Shown here piece after piece: positions 25,334-34,673 of a DNA stretch of 64,000 nucleotides. The notes beneath the pieces were generated by a model. That model worked only from the letters and a program-made list of their open reading frames with translations. It searched no databases and had not been told where the DNA came from. How positions within the stretch are numbered: the first letter of the stretch is position 1; each line of letters begins with the position of its first letter. The stretch comes from Gangjinia marincola (GTDB lineage Bacteria; Bacteroidota; Bacteroidia; Flavobacteriales; Flavobacteriaceae), in NCBI RefSeq assembly GCF_039523415.1, contig NZ_BAAAFG010000015.1, positions 124,001 through 188,000 of the forward strand, written 5' to 3'. The position numbers were made by a program, and so were the translations under genes.

Positions 25334-27475
25334 TTAGTCTTTGATCTGGGCCAATTTAGTATTTTTTGTGGTTGCTTTTAAATCTTTCAATACATTTAAA
25401 GCTTCTTCAATATATACGTCCTTCGCTAAATTTTTATGCCAGCGTTCTCGCTTTTCTTTAAGCGCTTCATCACTTTTAAATAAATCTTTCTCATACGCTA
25501 AAGACTCAAAGGTAAGATTACTATTGTATTCTGAAATACTATCAAATCGTTTTGATTCTTCTTCTGTCTGTTCTATGAAGCTTCGATACGTATTAAAACT
25601 TAACGGGAATTCATTGACATCGCGTTGTGAATTAATCCATTTTGCATTTTCTTCAATTAAGGCCAAATACTCATTTTGCTGCATGCGATCTTTACTCTTT
25701 TTTATCGTTTCTTTATAATCAATATATCCTTGCCAAGGCGTAAAATCTGCACGTTCAATTTCATCCCAAGGTAATGGATTACTCAAATCCTTTTCACCTA
25801 CCTCCATAAAACTGTAACGCGTTGGAACGACCACATCGCTTTCTACTCCTTTAAGCTGGTTTGACTCCCCGCTTACTCTATAATATTTTTGCGTAGTAAC
25901 CTTCAATGCGCCCATATCACCTAAGTCACTATTGCGCATCCATCGATTTAGATCAACAACATTTTGAACGGTTGCTTTACCATAGGTTTGCTTTCCTCCA
26001 ATTATGATGGCACGTTTATAATCTTGCATGGCTCCCGCTAATATCTCACTGGCAGAGGCAGAAAGTTCATTTACTAGAATCACTAAAGGACCATTCCAAA
26101 CTATACTTTTATCTCGGTCTTTCAATACTTCGCGCTCTTCTGACTTGGATTTTACTTGAACAACAGGACCATCTTCGATAAACAATCCTGCGATATCCAC
26201 TACGGTAGATAAAGATCCACCACCATTATTTCTTAAATCAATCACTAAACCCTCCATGCCTTCTTCTTTGAGACGCTCAATTTCTTGCTTCATATCACTG
26301 GCAGCGTTACGCTCTTTATAATCTTCCATATTAAAATAGAACTTTGGCAGATTGATTACTCCAAATTTTTGTCCATCCTCCTCAACCATGGCGGTTTTAG
26401 CATACGTCTCTTCTAGCTCTACCACGTCACGCGTTATGGAGATGTCTTCTAACGTTCCATCTACTTTTTTAACTGTAAGCGTGACCTGCGTTCCCTTAGG
26501 GCCTTTAATTAAACTTACCGCATCGTCTAAACGCATTCCCATCACACTTACCGGCTCTTCTTCATCTTCTTGCTTCACCTTAGTAATAAAATCCCCAACT
26601 TCTAATTGCTCATTTCTCCAGGCAGGTCCTCCTGATATAATTTCAATCACTTTAATATTCCCGGCATTTTTTTGAAGACGTGCTCCAATACCTTCAAGTC
26701 TTCCAGACATCATCGTGTCAAATCTATCCTTATTTTGAGGTGCAAAGTAATAGGTATGTGGATCAAAGGTTTCTACAATCGCATTGATGTAAAAGGTGAA
26801 ATAGTCTTTGCGTTCTAAGTCTTTTCGGTTTTCGTATGAATTATCCATTGACTCCAGGGTTATTTCTCTGGAGGCCTTTTCAAGTTCGCTCTGCGTTAGT
26901 TTTTCTTCAGTATCTTCAGCATCTTCCTGTTCACGTATTTTATCAAAATACGTCCCCAGTGTCATATACTTTAGAATTTTTCGCCAACGCTCTTTTAAGT
27001 CTTTATCATTTTCAGCATATGGGATATTCTCATAGTCTGTATCGATATTTTCTTCTTTAGAAAAATCAAAAGGGGTTGCCAGAATCTCTTTATAGATGGT
27101 CTGGCCTTCGGCTTGACGTTTCATGAAACGATCAAAGACCACATTAAAAAAGGTTATCTCTTTTTCTTTAATCTGATCGTCGATACTAGTCTCATACACT
27201 CCAAATTCTTTGATGTCTTTTGCTGTGAAGTATTGTTTAAGAGGATCTAACTCTGTAATAAAATCCTTGTATACCGTCTTTGAAAATTCGTCATCGATAT
27301 CTTTAGGATCGTAATGCCCTTTTTCAAGTACAAATGTGATTAAGTCCAATAGAACTTTATCTTTATCAGGATCATTAAATCGATTGCTGGTTGTGCAAGC
27401 AAATGACGCGGCAGTAAACAAAAATGCCAGTACGAAAACTTTATAGTGCCTTTTCATATATCGAACGAATTTCAT
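25334..27475 (-). CDS. prc: Carboxy-terminal processing (tail-specific) protease
   Basis: About 713 residues from ATG 27475 (ATG 27457 also possible). It has a lipoprotein-like signal ending AASFACTTSN. An N-terminal domain (~50-250) precedes a PDZ domain (~265-345) and an S41 peptidase core. The catalytic Ser is in LSASASEILAGAMQ and the Lys in TYGKATVQNV, the serine-lysine dyad of Prc/CtpA. A C-terminal DUF3340-like region follows. It degrades or trims periplasmic proteins at their C-termini. A TTG upstream in frame (27493) is an unlikely start. Confidence 0.93.
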   Translation of the reverse strand: MKFVRYMKRHYKVFVLAFLFTAASFACTTSNRFNDPDKDKVLLDLITFVLEKGHYDPKDIDDEFSKTVYKDFITELDPLKQYFTAKDIKEFGVYETSIDDQIKEKEITFFNVVFDRFMKRQAEGQTIYKEILATPFDFSKEENIDTDYENIPYAENDKDLKERWRKILKYMTLGTYFDKIREQEDAEDTEEKLTQSELEKASREITLESMDNSYENRKDLERKDYFTFYINAIVETFDPHTYYFAPQNKDRFDTMMSGRLEGIGARLQKNAGNIKVIEIISGGPAWRNEQLEVGDFITKVKQEDEEEPVSVMGMRLDDAVSLIKGPKGTQVTLTVKKVDGTLEDISITRDVVELEETYAKTAMVEEDGQKFGVINLPKFYFNMEDYKERNAASDMKQEIERLKEEGMEGLVIDLRNNGGGSLSTVVDIAGLFIEDGPVVQVKSKSEEREVLKDRDKSIVWNGPLVILVNELSASASEILAGAMQDYKRAIIIGGKQTYGKATVQNVVDLNRWMRNSDLGDMGALKVTTQKYYRVSGESNQLKGVESDVVVPTRYSFMEVGEKDLSNPLPWDEIERADFTPWQGYIDYKETIKKSKDRMQQNEYLALIEENAKWINSQRDVNEFPLSFNTYRSFIEQTEEESKRFDSISEYNSNLTFESLAYEKDLFKSDEALKEKRERWHKNLAKDVYIEEALNVLKDLKATTKNTKLAQIKD

Positions 27476-27579
27476 TGAAATTTTTACTTTCAAATTACAT
27501 TAAAAACCATGCCAACAGCCTGTAATAATACTAATAATTTGTTAAACTAACTAATACTCCTCATCCCTTAGATTTTATG

Positions 27580-27587
27580 TATTTTTG
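27580..27587 (+). promoter_or_regulatory. Putative -7 box of surE promoter
   Basis: TATTTTTG fits TAnnTTTG, 25 bases upstream of the surE GTG at 27613. Confidence 0.55.
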
Positions 27588-27612
27588 AGCCTATTTAAAT
27601 CAAACAACCATT

Positions 27613-28395
27613 GTGAAAAAACCTTTAATATTAGTTACGAATGATGACGGCATCACTGCGCCGGGAATTCGTACCCTCATTGACGTTATGAAAGAACTGG
27701 GTGATGTAGTTGTCGTTGCTCCAGATAGCCCCCAAAGCGGAATGGGGCATGCCATTACAATCAATGACGCACTGTATTGCGATCCTGTACAATTAAAGGC
27801 TAGTGAAGATCACCAGGAATACAGTTGCTCTGGTACTCCCGCAGATTGTGTAAAATTGGCTACACAAGAAATCATGAAGCGCAAACCTGATTTATGTGTT
27901 AGTGGAATCAATCATGGGTCTAATTCATCGATCAACGTAATATATTCGGGTACGATGAGTGCAGCTGTAGAAGCCGGCACTGAAGGTATCCCGGCCATAG
28001 GGTTTTCATTGTTAGATTATTCACTTAATGCAGACTTTAAACCGACTAAAAAATTTGTCAAAGCAATTACACAAAAAGTATTGGAAGAAGGATTACCCAA
28101 GGGTGTGGTTCTTAATGTAAATCTACCTAAATTATCAGAGGACGACATAAAAGGCGTCAAAATATGTCGCCAAGCTAAAGCACATTGGGTAGAAAATTTT
28201 GATAAACGTACTAATCCACAGGGCAGAGATTATTATTGGCTTACCGGGGAATTTATAAATGAAGATCAAGGAGAAGATACTGATGAATGGGCTCTTGCAA
28301 ATGGATACGTTTCGGTTGTACCCGTACAGTTTGATTTAACAGCTCATCACGTGGTGCAGGATTTGAATAGCTGGGGGCTCAATAAGGTATCATGA
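27613..28395 (+). CDS. surE: 5'/3'-nucleotidase SurE
   Basis: A 260-residue SurE. It dephosphorylates nucleoside monophosphates and is linked to stationary-phase survival. The N-terminal LVTNDDGITAPGI holds the metal-binding Asp pair; SGTPADCVK and SGINHGSNSSINVIYSGTMS are also canonical. The start codon is GTG (27613). Its stop overlaps the next gene's ATG (ATGA). Confidence 0.96.
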   Translation: MKKPLILVTNDDGITAPGIRTLIDVMKELGDVVVVAPDSPQSGMGHAITINDALYCDPVQLKASEDHQEYSCSGTPADCVKLATQEIMKRKPDLCVSGINHGSNSSINVIYSGTMSAAVEAGTEGIPAIGFSLLDYSLNADFKPTKKFVKAITQKVLEEGLPKGVVLNVNLPKLSEDDIKGVKICRQAKAHWVENFDKRTNPQGRDYYWLTGEFINEDQGEDTDEWALANGYVSVVPVQFDLTAHHVVQDLNSWGLNKVS

Positions 28396-28673
28396 TAGCA
28401 AAAAATATTATAACGGGGATGGTCGTTGGGATCGTTTTTAATCTTATAGGCGTTCTTCTCTATGTGCTTGCTCTTTCTGATTATGGCATCGAAGAAACGC
28501 TAAGAAATGCCGCAAACCAAGGAATACTAGGAAGCATTATTGCGCTGGGCGCATTACTAAATTTCGTTCCTTTTTTTCTTTTTTTAAATCGAAAAATGCT
28601 CTTTAAGGCCAGAGGAGTTATTATTGCTTCTTTACTTTCTGCTATAACGATGGCCGTTCTTAAATTCATTTGA
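28392..28673 (+). CDS. Small membrane protein between surE and lpxB (unknown function)
   Basis: A 93-residue protein with three hydrophobic helices (about 5-27, 46-66, 73-92). ALSDYGIEETLRNA lies between the first two. No domain recognised. It overlaps surE by 4 bases and ends 1 base before lpxB, so it is co-transcribed. Position in the surE-lpxB operon suggests an envelope role. Confidence 0.8.
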   Translation: MIAKNIITGMVVGIVFNLIGVLLYVLALSDYGIEETLRNAANQGILGSIIALGALLNFVPFFLFLNRKMLFKARGVIIASLLSAITMAVLKFI

Positions 28674-28674
28674 T

Positions 28675-29793
28675 ATGAAGTACTACCTCATTGCCGGTGA
28701 AGCATCTGGAGACTTACACGGCGCTAACCTCATGAAGCAGCTCAAAGAGGTTGATCCCGCTGCAGACTTTAGGTATTGGGGTGGTGATTTGATGGAAGAG
28801 CAAGGTGGAATACTAGTGAATCATTATAAAACGCGGGCATTTATGGGATTCATTGAAGTTGTTTTAAATATCAGAACAGCGCTAAGAAATATTGCTGCCT
28901 GTAAAAAAGATATTGCAGCTTATCGACCTGATGCGATTATTTTTATTGATTACCCCGGGTTCAACTTTCCGGTGATGAAATGGGCTAAAAAACAAGGCTT
29001 TTCTACTCACTTCTACATTTCTCCTCAAATTTGGGCGTGGAAAGAGAATCGTATAAAGGCCATTAAACGAGATGTGGATCACATGTATGTTATTCTTCCG
29101 TTTGAGAAAACCTTTTATGAAAAGAAGCACGACTACCAGGTGCACTTTGTAGGTCACCCCTTGCTGGATGCTATTGAAAATCGCACTATTCTTTCTAAAG
29201 AAACATTTAAAGCACAACACAAACTGGATGATCGCCCTATTATAGCACTACTTCCGGGAAGCCGAAAGCAAGAAATTGCCAAAATGCTTGAGGTGATGCT
29301 TCAGATGAAAGATATATTTAAAGACTATCAGTTTGTTGTAGCAGGAGCACCAAGTCAGGATCGGGAATATTATGAGCAATTTTTCTCTTCCGAAGAAATT
29401 ACTCTTATCCAAAATCAAACCTATGATTTACTGGATCATGCCCACGCTGCCCTAGTGACTTCAGGAACAGCAACGCTGGAAACTGCACTTTTTAATGTAC
29501 CCCAGGTGGTGTGTTATAAAGGAAGCTTTTTATCGTATCAAATTGCAAAACGCATTATTAACCTTTCTTATATTTCATTAGTGAACCTCATTATGGACCG
29601 TGAGGTGGTGAAAGAATTGATCCAGACAGGATTTAATCCCGTACAACTTGAGCAGGAACTTACATTAATTCTTAGCGGGATAAGGCGTGCTGCAATTCTT
29701 GATGATTATACTACACTTAGAGAAAAATTAGGCGGCGCAGGTGCGAGTGCAACAACCGCGCAATTGATCTACAATTCTACCGTTAAGGAATAA
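28675..29793 (+). CDS. lpxB: Lipid-A-disaccharide synthase
   Basis: A 372-residue GT19 glycosyltransferase. It joins UDP-2,3-diacylglucosamine and lipid X to form the lipid A disaccharide at the inner membrane. N-terminal YLIAGEASGDLHGANLM and FIDYPGFN are diagnostic; ALLPGSRKQEI and VTSGTATLETALFNVPQVVCYK mark the UDP-binding C-lobe. Last gene of the surE operon. Confidence 0.96.
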   Translation: MKYYLIAGEASGDLHGANLMKQLKEVDPAADFRYWGGDLMEEQGGILVNHYKTRAFMGFIEVVLNIRTALRNIAACKKDIAAYRPDAIIFIDYPGFNFPVMKWAKKQGFSTHFYISPQIWAWKENRIKAIKRDVDHMYVILPFEKTFYEKKHDYQVHFVGHPLLDAIENRTILSKETFKAQHKLDDRPIIALLPGSRKQEIAKMLEVMLQMKDIFKDYQFVVAGAPSQDREYYEQFFSSEEITLIQNQTYDLLDHAHAALVTSGTATLETALFNVPQVVCYKGSFLSYQIAKRIINLSYISLVNLIMDREVVKELIQTGFNPVQLEQELTLILSGIRRAAILDDYTTLREKLGGAGASATTAQLIYNSTVKE

Positions 29794-29830
29794 GCAGGCG
29801 CTGAATTTTAGTGGGTTTTTTAAATTTTTC

Positions 29831-29838
29831 TATTTTTG
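29831..29838 (+). promoter_or_regulatory. Putative -7 box of NlpC/P60 gene, nearly leaderless
   Basis: TATTTTTG lies only 7 bases before the ATG at 29846. With the usual 5-8 base distance to the start of transcription, the mRNA would have almost no leader. Confidence 0.5.
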
Positions 29839-29845
29839 AAGTAGC

Positions 29846-30367
29846 ATGAAAGCATTTTTGACTATTTTGTTTTTATCTGTCCTGGTGGTGTCTTGTGGCT
29901 CTTCAAAAAGGAGTATCAAGACAAACAACGCTATAACATCCTCTTCTTCTTCTATTCCTGTCGGAAGCGGAGAAGATTATACGCTAGTAGGTGCTCGCGT
30001 TAGTTTATATGCCAAACAATTTGAAGGAGTTAAATACCGCTATGGCGGAAACACCCGTAAAGGCATGGACTGCTCTGGATTGATTTGTCAATCTTACTTA
30101 TCTGAAAATATTACTCTCCCCCGAAGATCAAGAGATATGTCACTGCAAGGTGAGCGCCTTAAACTAAAAGAAGTCACTTTAGGTGATTTGTTGTTTTTTG
30201 GTACTCGTAAAAACAGCAAAGTCATTAACCATGTTGGGATGGTGGTCGAACTGGATGAGCATCACATTTATTTTATCCATTCTACCTCTTCACGTGGTGT
30301 CATTATTTCTGCCCTGGATCAGGAGTACTGGCGTAAGGCTTTTGTGATGGCGCGGAGGATGATTTGA
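29846..30367 (+). CDS. C40 (NlpC/P60) family peptidase, lipoprotein
   Basis: A 173-residue protein with a lipoprotein signal peptide ending VVSCGSS (Cys17). The NlpC/P60 domain covers about 50-173: catalytic Cys in GMDCSGLICQSYL, His in NHVGMVVEL, and a third polar residue in YFIHSTSSRG. It cleaves peptidoglycan peptide cross-bridges at the cell wall. Short spacing to its promoter box suggests a near-leaderless mRNA. Confidence 0.94.
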   Translation: MKAFLTILFLSVLVVSCGSSKRSIKTNNAITSSSSSIPVGSGEDYTLVGARVSLYAKQFEGVKYRYGGNTRKGMDCSGLICQSYLSENITLPRRSRDMSLQGERLKLKEVTLGDLLFFGTRKNSKVINHVGMVVELDEHHIYFIHSTSSRGVIISALDQEYWRKAFVMARRMI

Positions 30368-30369
30368 TA

Positions 30370-30377
30370 TATTTTTG
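30370..30377 (+). promoter_or_regulatory. Putative -7 box of comEC promoter
   Basis: TATTTTTG, 19 bases upstream of the ATG at 30397 and directly after the NlpC/P60 stop. Confidence 0.45.
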
Positions 30378-30396
30378 ATTTTCAGTACATTTAGTA

Positions 30397-32415
30397 ATGA
30401 AATGGCTGAATATTACCTTTATAAAACTAACTTTTAGTTACCTACTTGGAGTACTCTTTGGTTTTTTTGTAGGTATTGACTTAATGCACGCCCTGATTAT
30501 CTGTGGATGTGTATTTGTGGTATTTAGCATTATTTACGTCATAAATCGAAAACGCAGATTAAACCCGCTTTACTTTGGCATAACAGCTTATCTTTTATTG
30601 ATTTTACTGGGAATTATAAGTGTCGAATCAAGAAGTTCCTCGCATTCAAATTTGCACTATTCTCATCAACATTATGATGCCAAGCAACTACATCATATTG
30701 AGGCTAGAATCGTACGCCAGCTTAAAACCACCAGTTATTATAGTAACTATATCGCCTTAATCCAACATATCGACGAAACTCCCAGCACAGGAAAAGTTCT
30801 ACTCAACATTAATGATAAGAATTCTTCCATTCCGTTAGAGTCTACTGTTTTATTTGCCGCAAGTTTTAGTGAAATCCCTCAACCACTCAATCCCTATCAA
30901 TTTAATTACAGGGAGTACATGAAAAATCGTGAAGTATATGCACAACTCAAAGTAGACTCTCTTTATCTCGTACAGGCTGAAAATTCAGACTTATCTGTAA
31001 TTGCACTATCTGACCAAGTTCGGACTAAAATTTCAGCCTCTTTACAAGCAGCTGGATTTAATCAGAAAAGCCTTCAATTAATTCAGGCCTTGTTATTAGG
31101 ACAAAAACAGGATTTAGATAAAGATTTATATCAAAATTATGCAAACGCCGGAGTGGTTCATATCCTAGCTGTCTCAGGGCTTCACGTAGGAATCATACTA
31201 TTACTCTTACAATGGATATTTAAGCCGCTAGAATTATTGCCACGAGGAAAACTTCTTAAACTCATTTTAGTAATCTTATGTTTATGGTGTTTTGCTTTTA
31301 TTGCGGGTTTGTCACCTTCTGTACTGCGTGCGGTTACCATGTTCTCTTTTCTCAGCGTAGGACTAAATTTAAAACGAAAAGTCTCTACGATTAATACACT
31401 ATGTATTTCGTTTATGTTGTTGATCATCCTCCAGCCACGCATCATTTTTGAAGTAGGCTTTCAACTGAGTTATTTGGCTGTCTTGGGTATCATTTTATTT
31501 CAACCTGTATTTGCAACATGGTACAAGCCAAGATTCAAATTAGATAAATTATGTTGGAATACACTCACCGTAACCGTGGCGGCACAGTTAGGCGTTCTGC
31601 CCCTGAGTTTATTTTATTTCCATCAGTTCCCTGGATTATTTTTTATCTCTAATCTGGTTATCATTCCCATGCTGGGTATCATTCTAGGCACAGGAGTAGT
31701 GGTCATCATCTTATCACTCATTGGATATTTACCCCAAGTTTTAGTAAATCTCTTTGAGAATATTCTCAATAGCCTCAACCGTTTTGTAGGCTGGGTAGCC
31801 ACACAAGAGGATTTTATCTTTGGAAACATCTATTTTACGCCAATTCATTTAGCGCTATTTTATCTGATTATAGTTTCACTATTCATTGGTTTAAAACAAA
31901 TAAAGTATAAACCTTTACTTGTTTCCCTTCTGTTATTACAGTCCTACTGGATATTTCAAAAGGCACAACCTGTAGATAATGAATTTATAATTTTTCATAA
32001 TGGACAAAAAACTATGATAGGTTCTAAGCGTGAAGACTCTTTGCTGTTGCGCCATAATTATGAATATGATATACGAGATCTAAATACGTATACTAATTAT
32101 ATCACTGGGGCAAATATCAAAGATGTAATTCTAGCACCAATAACATCCATCTATACTCCAAAAAAAGAAGTTGTTTTAGTAGTAGACAGCCTTGGTGTCT
32201 ATTATCCTTTCACAAATAACACTTCACCCATTATTCTTCTAAGAAACTCACCTAGAGTGAATTTAAAACGTTTAATTGATTCATTACAACCTAAGCAGAT
32301 CATTGCTGATGGAAGTAATTATATCTCATATACCAAACGCTGGGAAAACACGTGTAAAAAAGAAAAGCTCCTTTTTCATAACACGCGTGAAAATGGAGCT
32401 TTCATTATAAAATAA
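30397..32415 (+). CDS. ComEC/Rec2-family competence protein
   Basis: A 672-residue polytopic membrane protein. It has N-terminal helices, a DUF4131-like periplasmic domain (~100-200), and the Competence domain with LLGQKQDLDKDLYQNYANAG and HILAVSGLHVGIIL. The final ~170 residues lack an HxHxDH motif, so the metallo-beta-lactamase nuclease domain of long ComEC proteins is absent or degenerate. It forms the inner-membrane channel for single-stranded DNA during natural transformation. Confidence 0.92.
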   Translation: MKWLNITFIKLTFSYLLGVLFGFFVGIDLMHALIICGCVFVVFSIIYVINRKRRLNPLYFGITAYLLLILLGIISVESRSSSHSNLHYSHQHYDAKQLHHIEARIVRQLKTTSYYSNYIALIQHIDETPSTGKVLLNINDKNSSIPLESTVLFAASFSEIPQPLNPYQFNYREYMKNREVYAQLKVDSLYLVQAENSDLSVIALSDQVRTKISASLQAAGFNQKSLQLIQALLLGQKQDLDKDLYQNYANAGVVHILAVSGLHVGIILLLLQWIFKPLELLPRGKLLKLILVILCLWCFAFIAGLSPSVLRAVTMFSFLSVGLNLKRKVSTINTLCISFMLLIILQPRIIFEVGFQLSYLAVLGIILFQPVFATWYKPRFKLDKLCWNTLTVTVAAQLGVLPLSLFYFHQFPGLFFISNLVIIPMLGIILGTGVVVIILSLIGYLPQVLVNLFENILNSLNRFVGWVATQEDFIFGNIYFTPIHLALFYLIIVSLFIGLKQIKYKPLLVSLLLLQSYWIFQKAQPVDNEFIIFHNGQKTMIGSKREDSLLLRHNYEYDIRDLNTYTNYITGANIKDVILAPITSIYTPKKEVVLVVDSLGVYYPFTNNTSPIILLRNSPRVNLKRLIDSLQPKQIIADGSNYISYTKRWENTCKKEKLLFHNTRENGAFIIK

Positions 32416-32440
32416 AGCCTCTTAGCAAACTTTATTTTAG

Positions 32441-32980
32441 TTATATCTTAAAACTAGGTTCAAAATTCTTTTCGTATTCGACCCATTTGTCTTCAGTAGT
32501 CAACTCTTTATATTCATCGCTGGCAATCATTTTTAAATAGAGTTCCAATTGCTGAGGTGTACGATAACCTGTGACTGGTGAGATGATTCCGCCTTCTTCA
32601 TCAAAAAATACGATACTGGGATAACCTTGCAATTTCAACGCATGCGCAAAAAAATGCGTACCATTACGCCCTTTGCGGTTAGGATCGTAGTTTGGATTGG
32701 TATATTTAAAATCGTTGTAATTAACCTCTTCTGTTCCTTCTGCATTGAACTTTACGGCGTAATAATTTTCATTTACATAGTCGACCAAATCCTTGTTTGT
32801 AAAGGTGTTCTTATCCATCATCTTACAGGGTCCACACCAGGTCGTATAAATATCTGCCATGATTTTCTTAGGATTCTCTTTTTGTGCAGCCAGAGCTTCG
32901 TCCATGGTCATCCAGTTAATTTCCTGAGCCATCGAAACGACCGAAAAACTGATGAAAAAGAAAAAAATAAATGCTTTCAT
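32441..32980 (-). CDS. Periplasmic thioredoxin-family protein
   Basis: About 179 residues from ATG 32980. Signal peptide FIFFFFISFSVVSMAQ; thioredoxin fold with IYTTWCGPCKMMDKNTF, a classical CxxC (CGPC), and the cis-Pro in LQGYPSIVFF. It should carry out disulfide exchange in the periplasm. An in-frame TTG at 32998 is a less likely start. Confidence 0.92.
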   Translation of the reverse strand: MKAFIFFFFISFSVVSMAQEINWMTMDEALAAQKENPKKIMADIYTTWCGPCKMMDKNTFTNKDLVDYVNENYYAVKFNAEGTEEVNYNDFKYTNPNYDPNRKGRNGTHFFAHALKLQGYPSIVFFDEEGGIISPVTGYRTPQQLELYLKMIASDEYKELTTEDKWVEYEKNFEPSFKI

Positions 32981-33047
32981 ATTTCTTCTAAAGGTCAAAT
33001 ATTATACCAAAGTAGTCGTAAGAGTTCACATAAACTTACATCAATAT

Positions 33048-34640
33048 CTAGCGAATACCGTGCATCATTTTAATCAATTTTTTATTGAATACAAACATGA
33101 TCAATCCTGCTGACATGGGTATAACTGTGAAAATTAAGAAGAATACATCCAATCCATATTTCTCTGAAATAGGATCAATATAACTGGCAGTCCAACCTCC
33201 AATAACACCGGCCAAAAAATTAGAAATAAACCAGATTCCAAACATCATTCCAACCAATTTTAAAGGTGCTAATTTACTTACATATGACAATCCAACGGGA
33301 GAGATGCACAGTTCTCCTAACGTATGAAAAAGATAAGCTAGTATTAAGAATATCATACTTACCGATGCAGTTTTTGCTCCATCTGGTATTGTTGCCGATC
33401 CAAAAGATAGAATCGCAAATCCTAAACCTAATAGAATTAATCCAATACCAAATTTGATTGGTCCTGCGGGATTCAATTTACTCTCCCATATTTTAGAAAA
33501 AACCGGTGCAAACAAAATAATAAACAATGAGTTTAATACAGAAAACCAAGATGCGGGCACCTCGGTATTCTCTGCATTGAATTCACGCATAAGCATCCAA
33601 ATAACTATCCCCCAAATAATGACAAAACTGGAGCCAAGCCAAATGTTGGATAAAGCATATTTTCCAAAGGTTTGTTTGAAAAGCATCAATAATACCCAAG
33701 TAATGACTAGTAAAGGAACTAATGTGATAATGGAATTTATAACGGTAAAAGTAGTCGCTGCAGATCCCTCAAGAGCGCGATCGGTATAATCTGCTGCAAA
33801 AATAGTCATGGAGCTCCCTGCCTGCTCAAACGCCCACCAGAAGAAGGTTGTAAATAATGCAAAAACCGCGATTACAGTTATCCGATCACGATCAACTTTA
33901 GATTTTTGTACTCCTTCTACAACCTCTTCCACTTGCTCCCAGGTATCCTCAACCGAATCTTCTAGTGCATCGTCAAAATCGACAAGTTGTTGTGGTGAGA
34001 GACCTATTTTGCCAAAAATCTTTTGACCAAAGTAAAATTGTAACATTCCAAAGAACATAAATATTCCGGCTAATCCAAATCCATAATGCCAACCTACTTT
34101 TTCTCCTATATATCCACATAAAAGAATCCCTAAAAAAGCACCTGCATTAATCCCCATATAGAATATTGTGTATCCTGCATCTTTTTCTTTTCCGTTGGAC
34201 TTGTAGAGTTTCCCTACAATAGAAGAAATATTTGGTTTAAATAAGCCATTCCCTAAAATAAGTAGCACTAATCCTAAATAGAAGAACAAATCAGTTACTA
34301 TCTCAAGAGCCATAGAAGCATGGCCTAAGGTCATAATAAATGCTCCCAAGACCACAGACCGTCGGTAGCCTAAGAATTTATCTGCAATCCAGCCTCCAAC
34401 GATTGGTGTCAAATACACTAATCCAATATACCAACCATACAATAAGGTTGCATCAGAGCGTTCCCAACCCCATCCGCCTTCATCCAAGATTGACGCGGTT
34501 AAGAAAAGGACTAAAAGAGCACGCATCCCATAGTAGGAAAAGCGTTCCCACATTTCTGTAAAGAAAAGGACAAAAAGTCCTGAAGGGTGACCTAAAACTG
34601 TTTTTTGATTCGTTGCTGAACCTCCAAATTTAAATTCCAT
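33048..34640 (-). CDS. Peptide MFS transporter (POT/PTR family)
   Basis: A 530-residue proton-coupled oligopeptide transporter with about 14 helices. The ExxER-like motif is EMWERFSYYGMRALLVLF near the N-terminus; the PTR2 signature is FYMGINAGAFLGILL. It imports di- and tripeptides. A charged cytoplasmic linker (~215-250) separates the two halves. Lies next to a DPP4-like peptidase (33 bases), so the pair could join peptide trimming and import. Confidence 0.95.
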   Translation of the reverse strand: MEFKFGGSATNQKTVLGHPSGLFVLFFTEMWERFSYYGMRALLVLFLTASILDEGGWGWERSDATLLYGWYIGLVYLTPIVGGWIADKFLGYRRSVVLGAFIMTLGHASMALEIVTDLFFYLGLVLLILGNGLFKPNISSIVGKLYKSNGKEKDAGYTIFYMGINAGAFLGILLCGYIGEKVGWHYGFGLAGIFMFFGMLQFYFGQKIFGKIGLSPQQLVDFDDALEDSVEDTWEQVEEVVEGVQKSKVDRDRITVIAVFALFTTFFWWAFEQAGSSMTIFAADYTDRALEGSAATTFTVINSIITLVPLLVITWVLLMLFKQTFGKYALSNIWLGSSFVIIWGIVIWMLMREFNAENTEVPASWFSVLNSLFIILFAPVFSKIWESKLNPAGPIKFGIGLILLGLGFAILSFGSATIPDGAKTASVSMIFLILAYLFHTLGELCISPVGLSYVSKLAPLKLVGMMFGIWFISNFLAGVIGGWTASYIDPISEKYGLDVFFLIFTVIPMSAGLIMFVFNKKLIKMMHGIR

Positions 34641-34673
34641 AAGGTGTGATTATTTATAGCGTATGCGTAGTAA

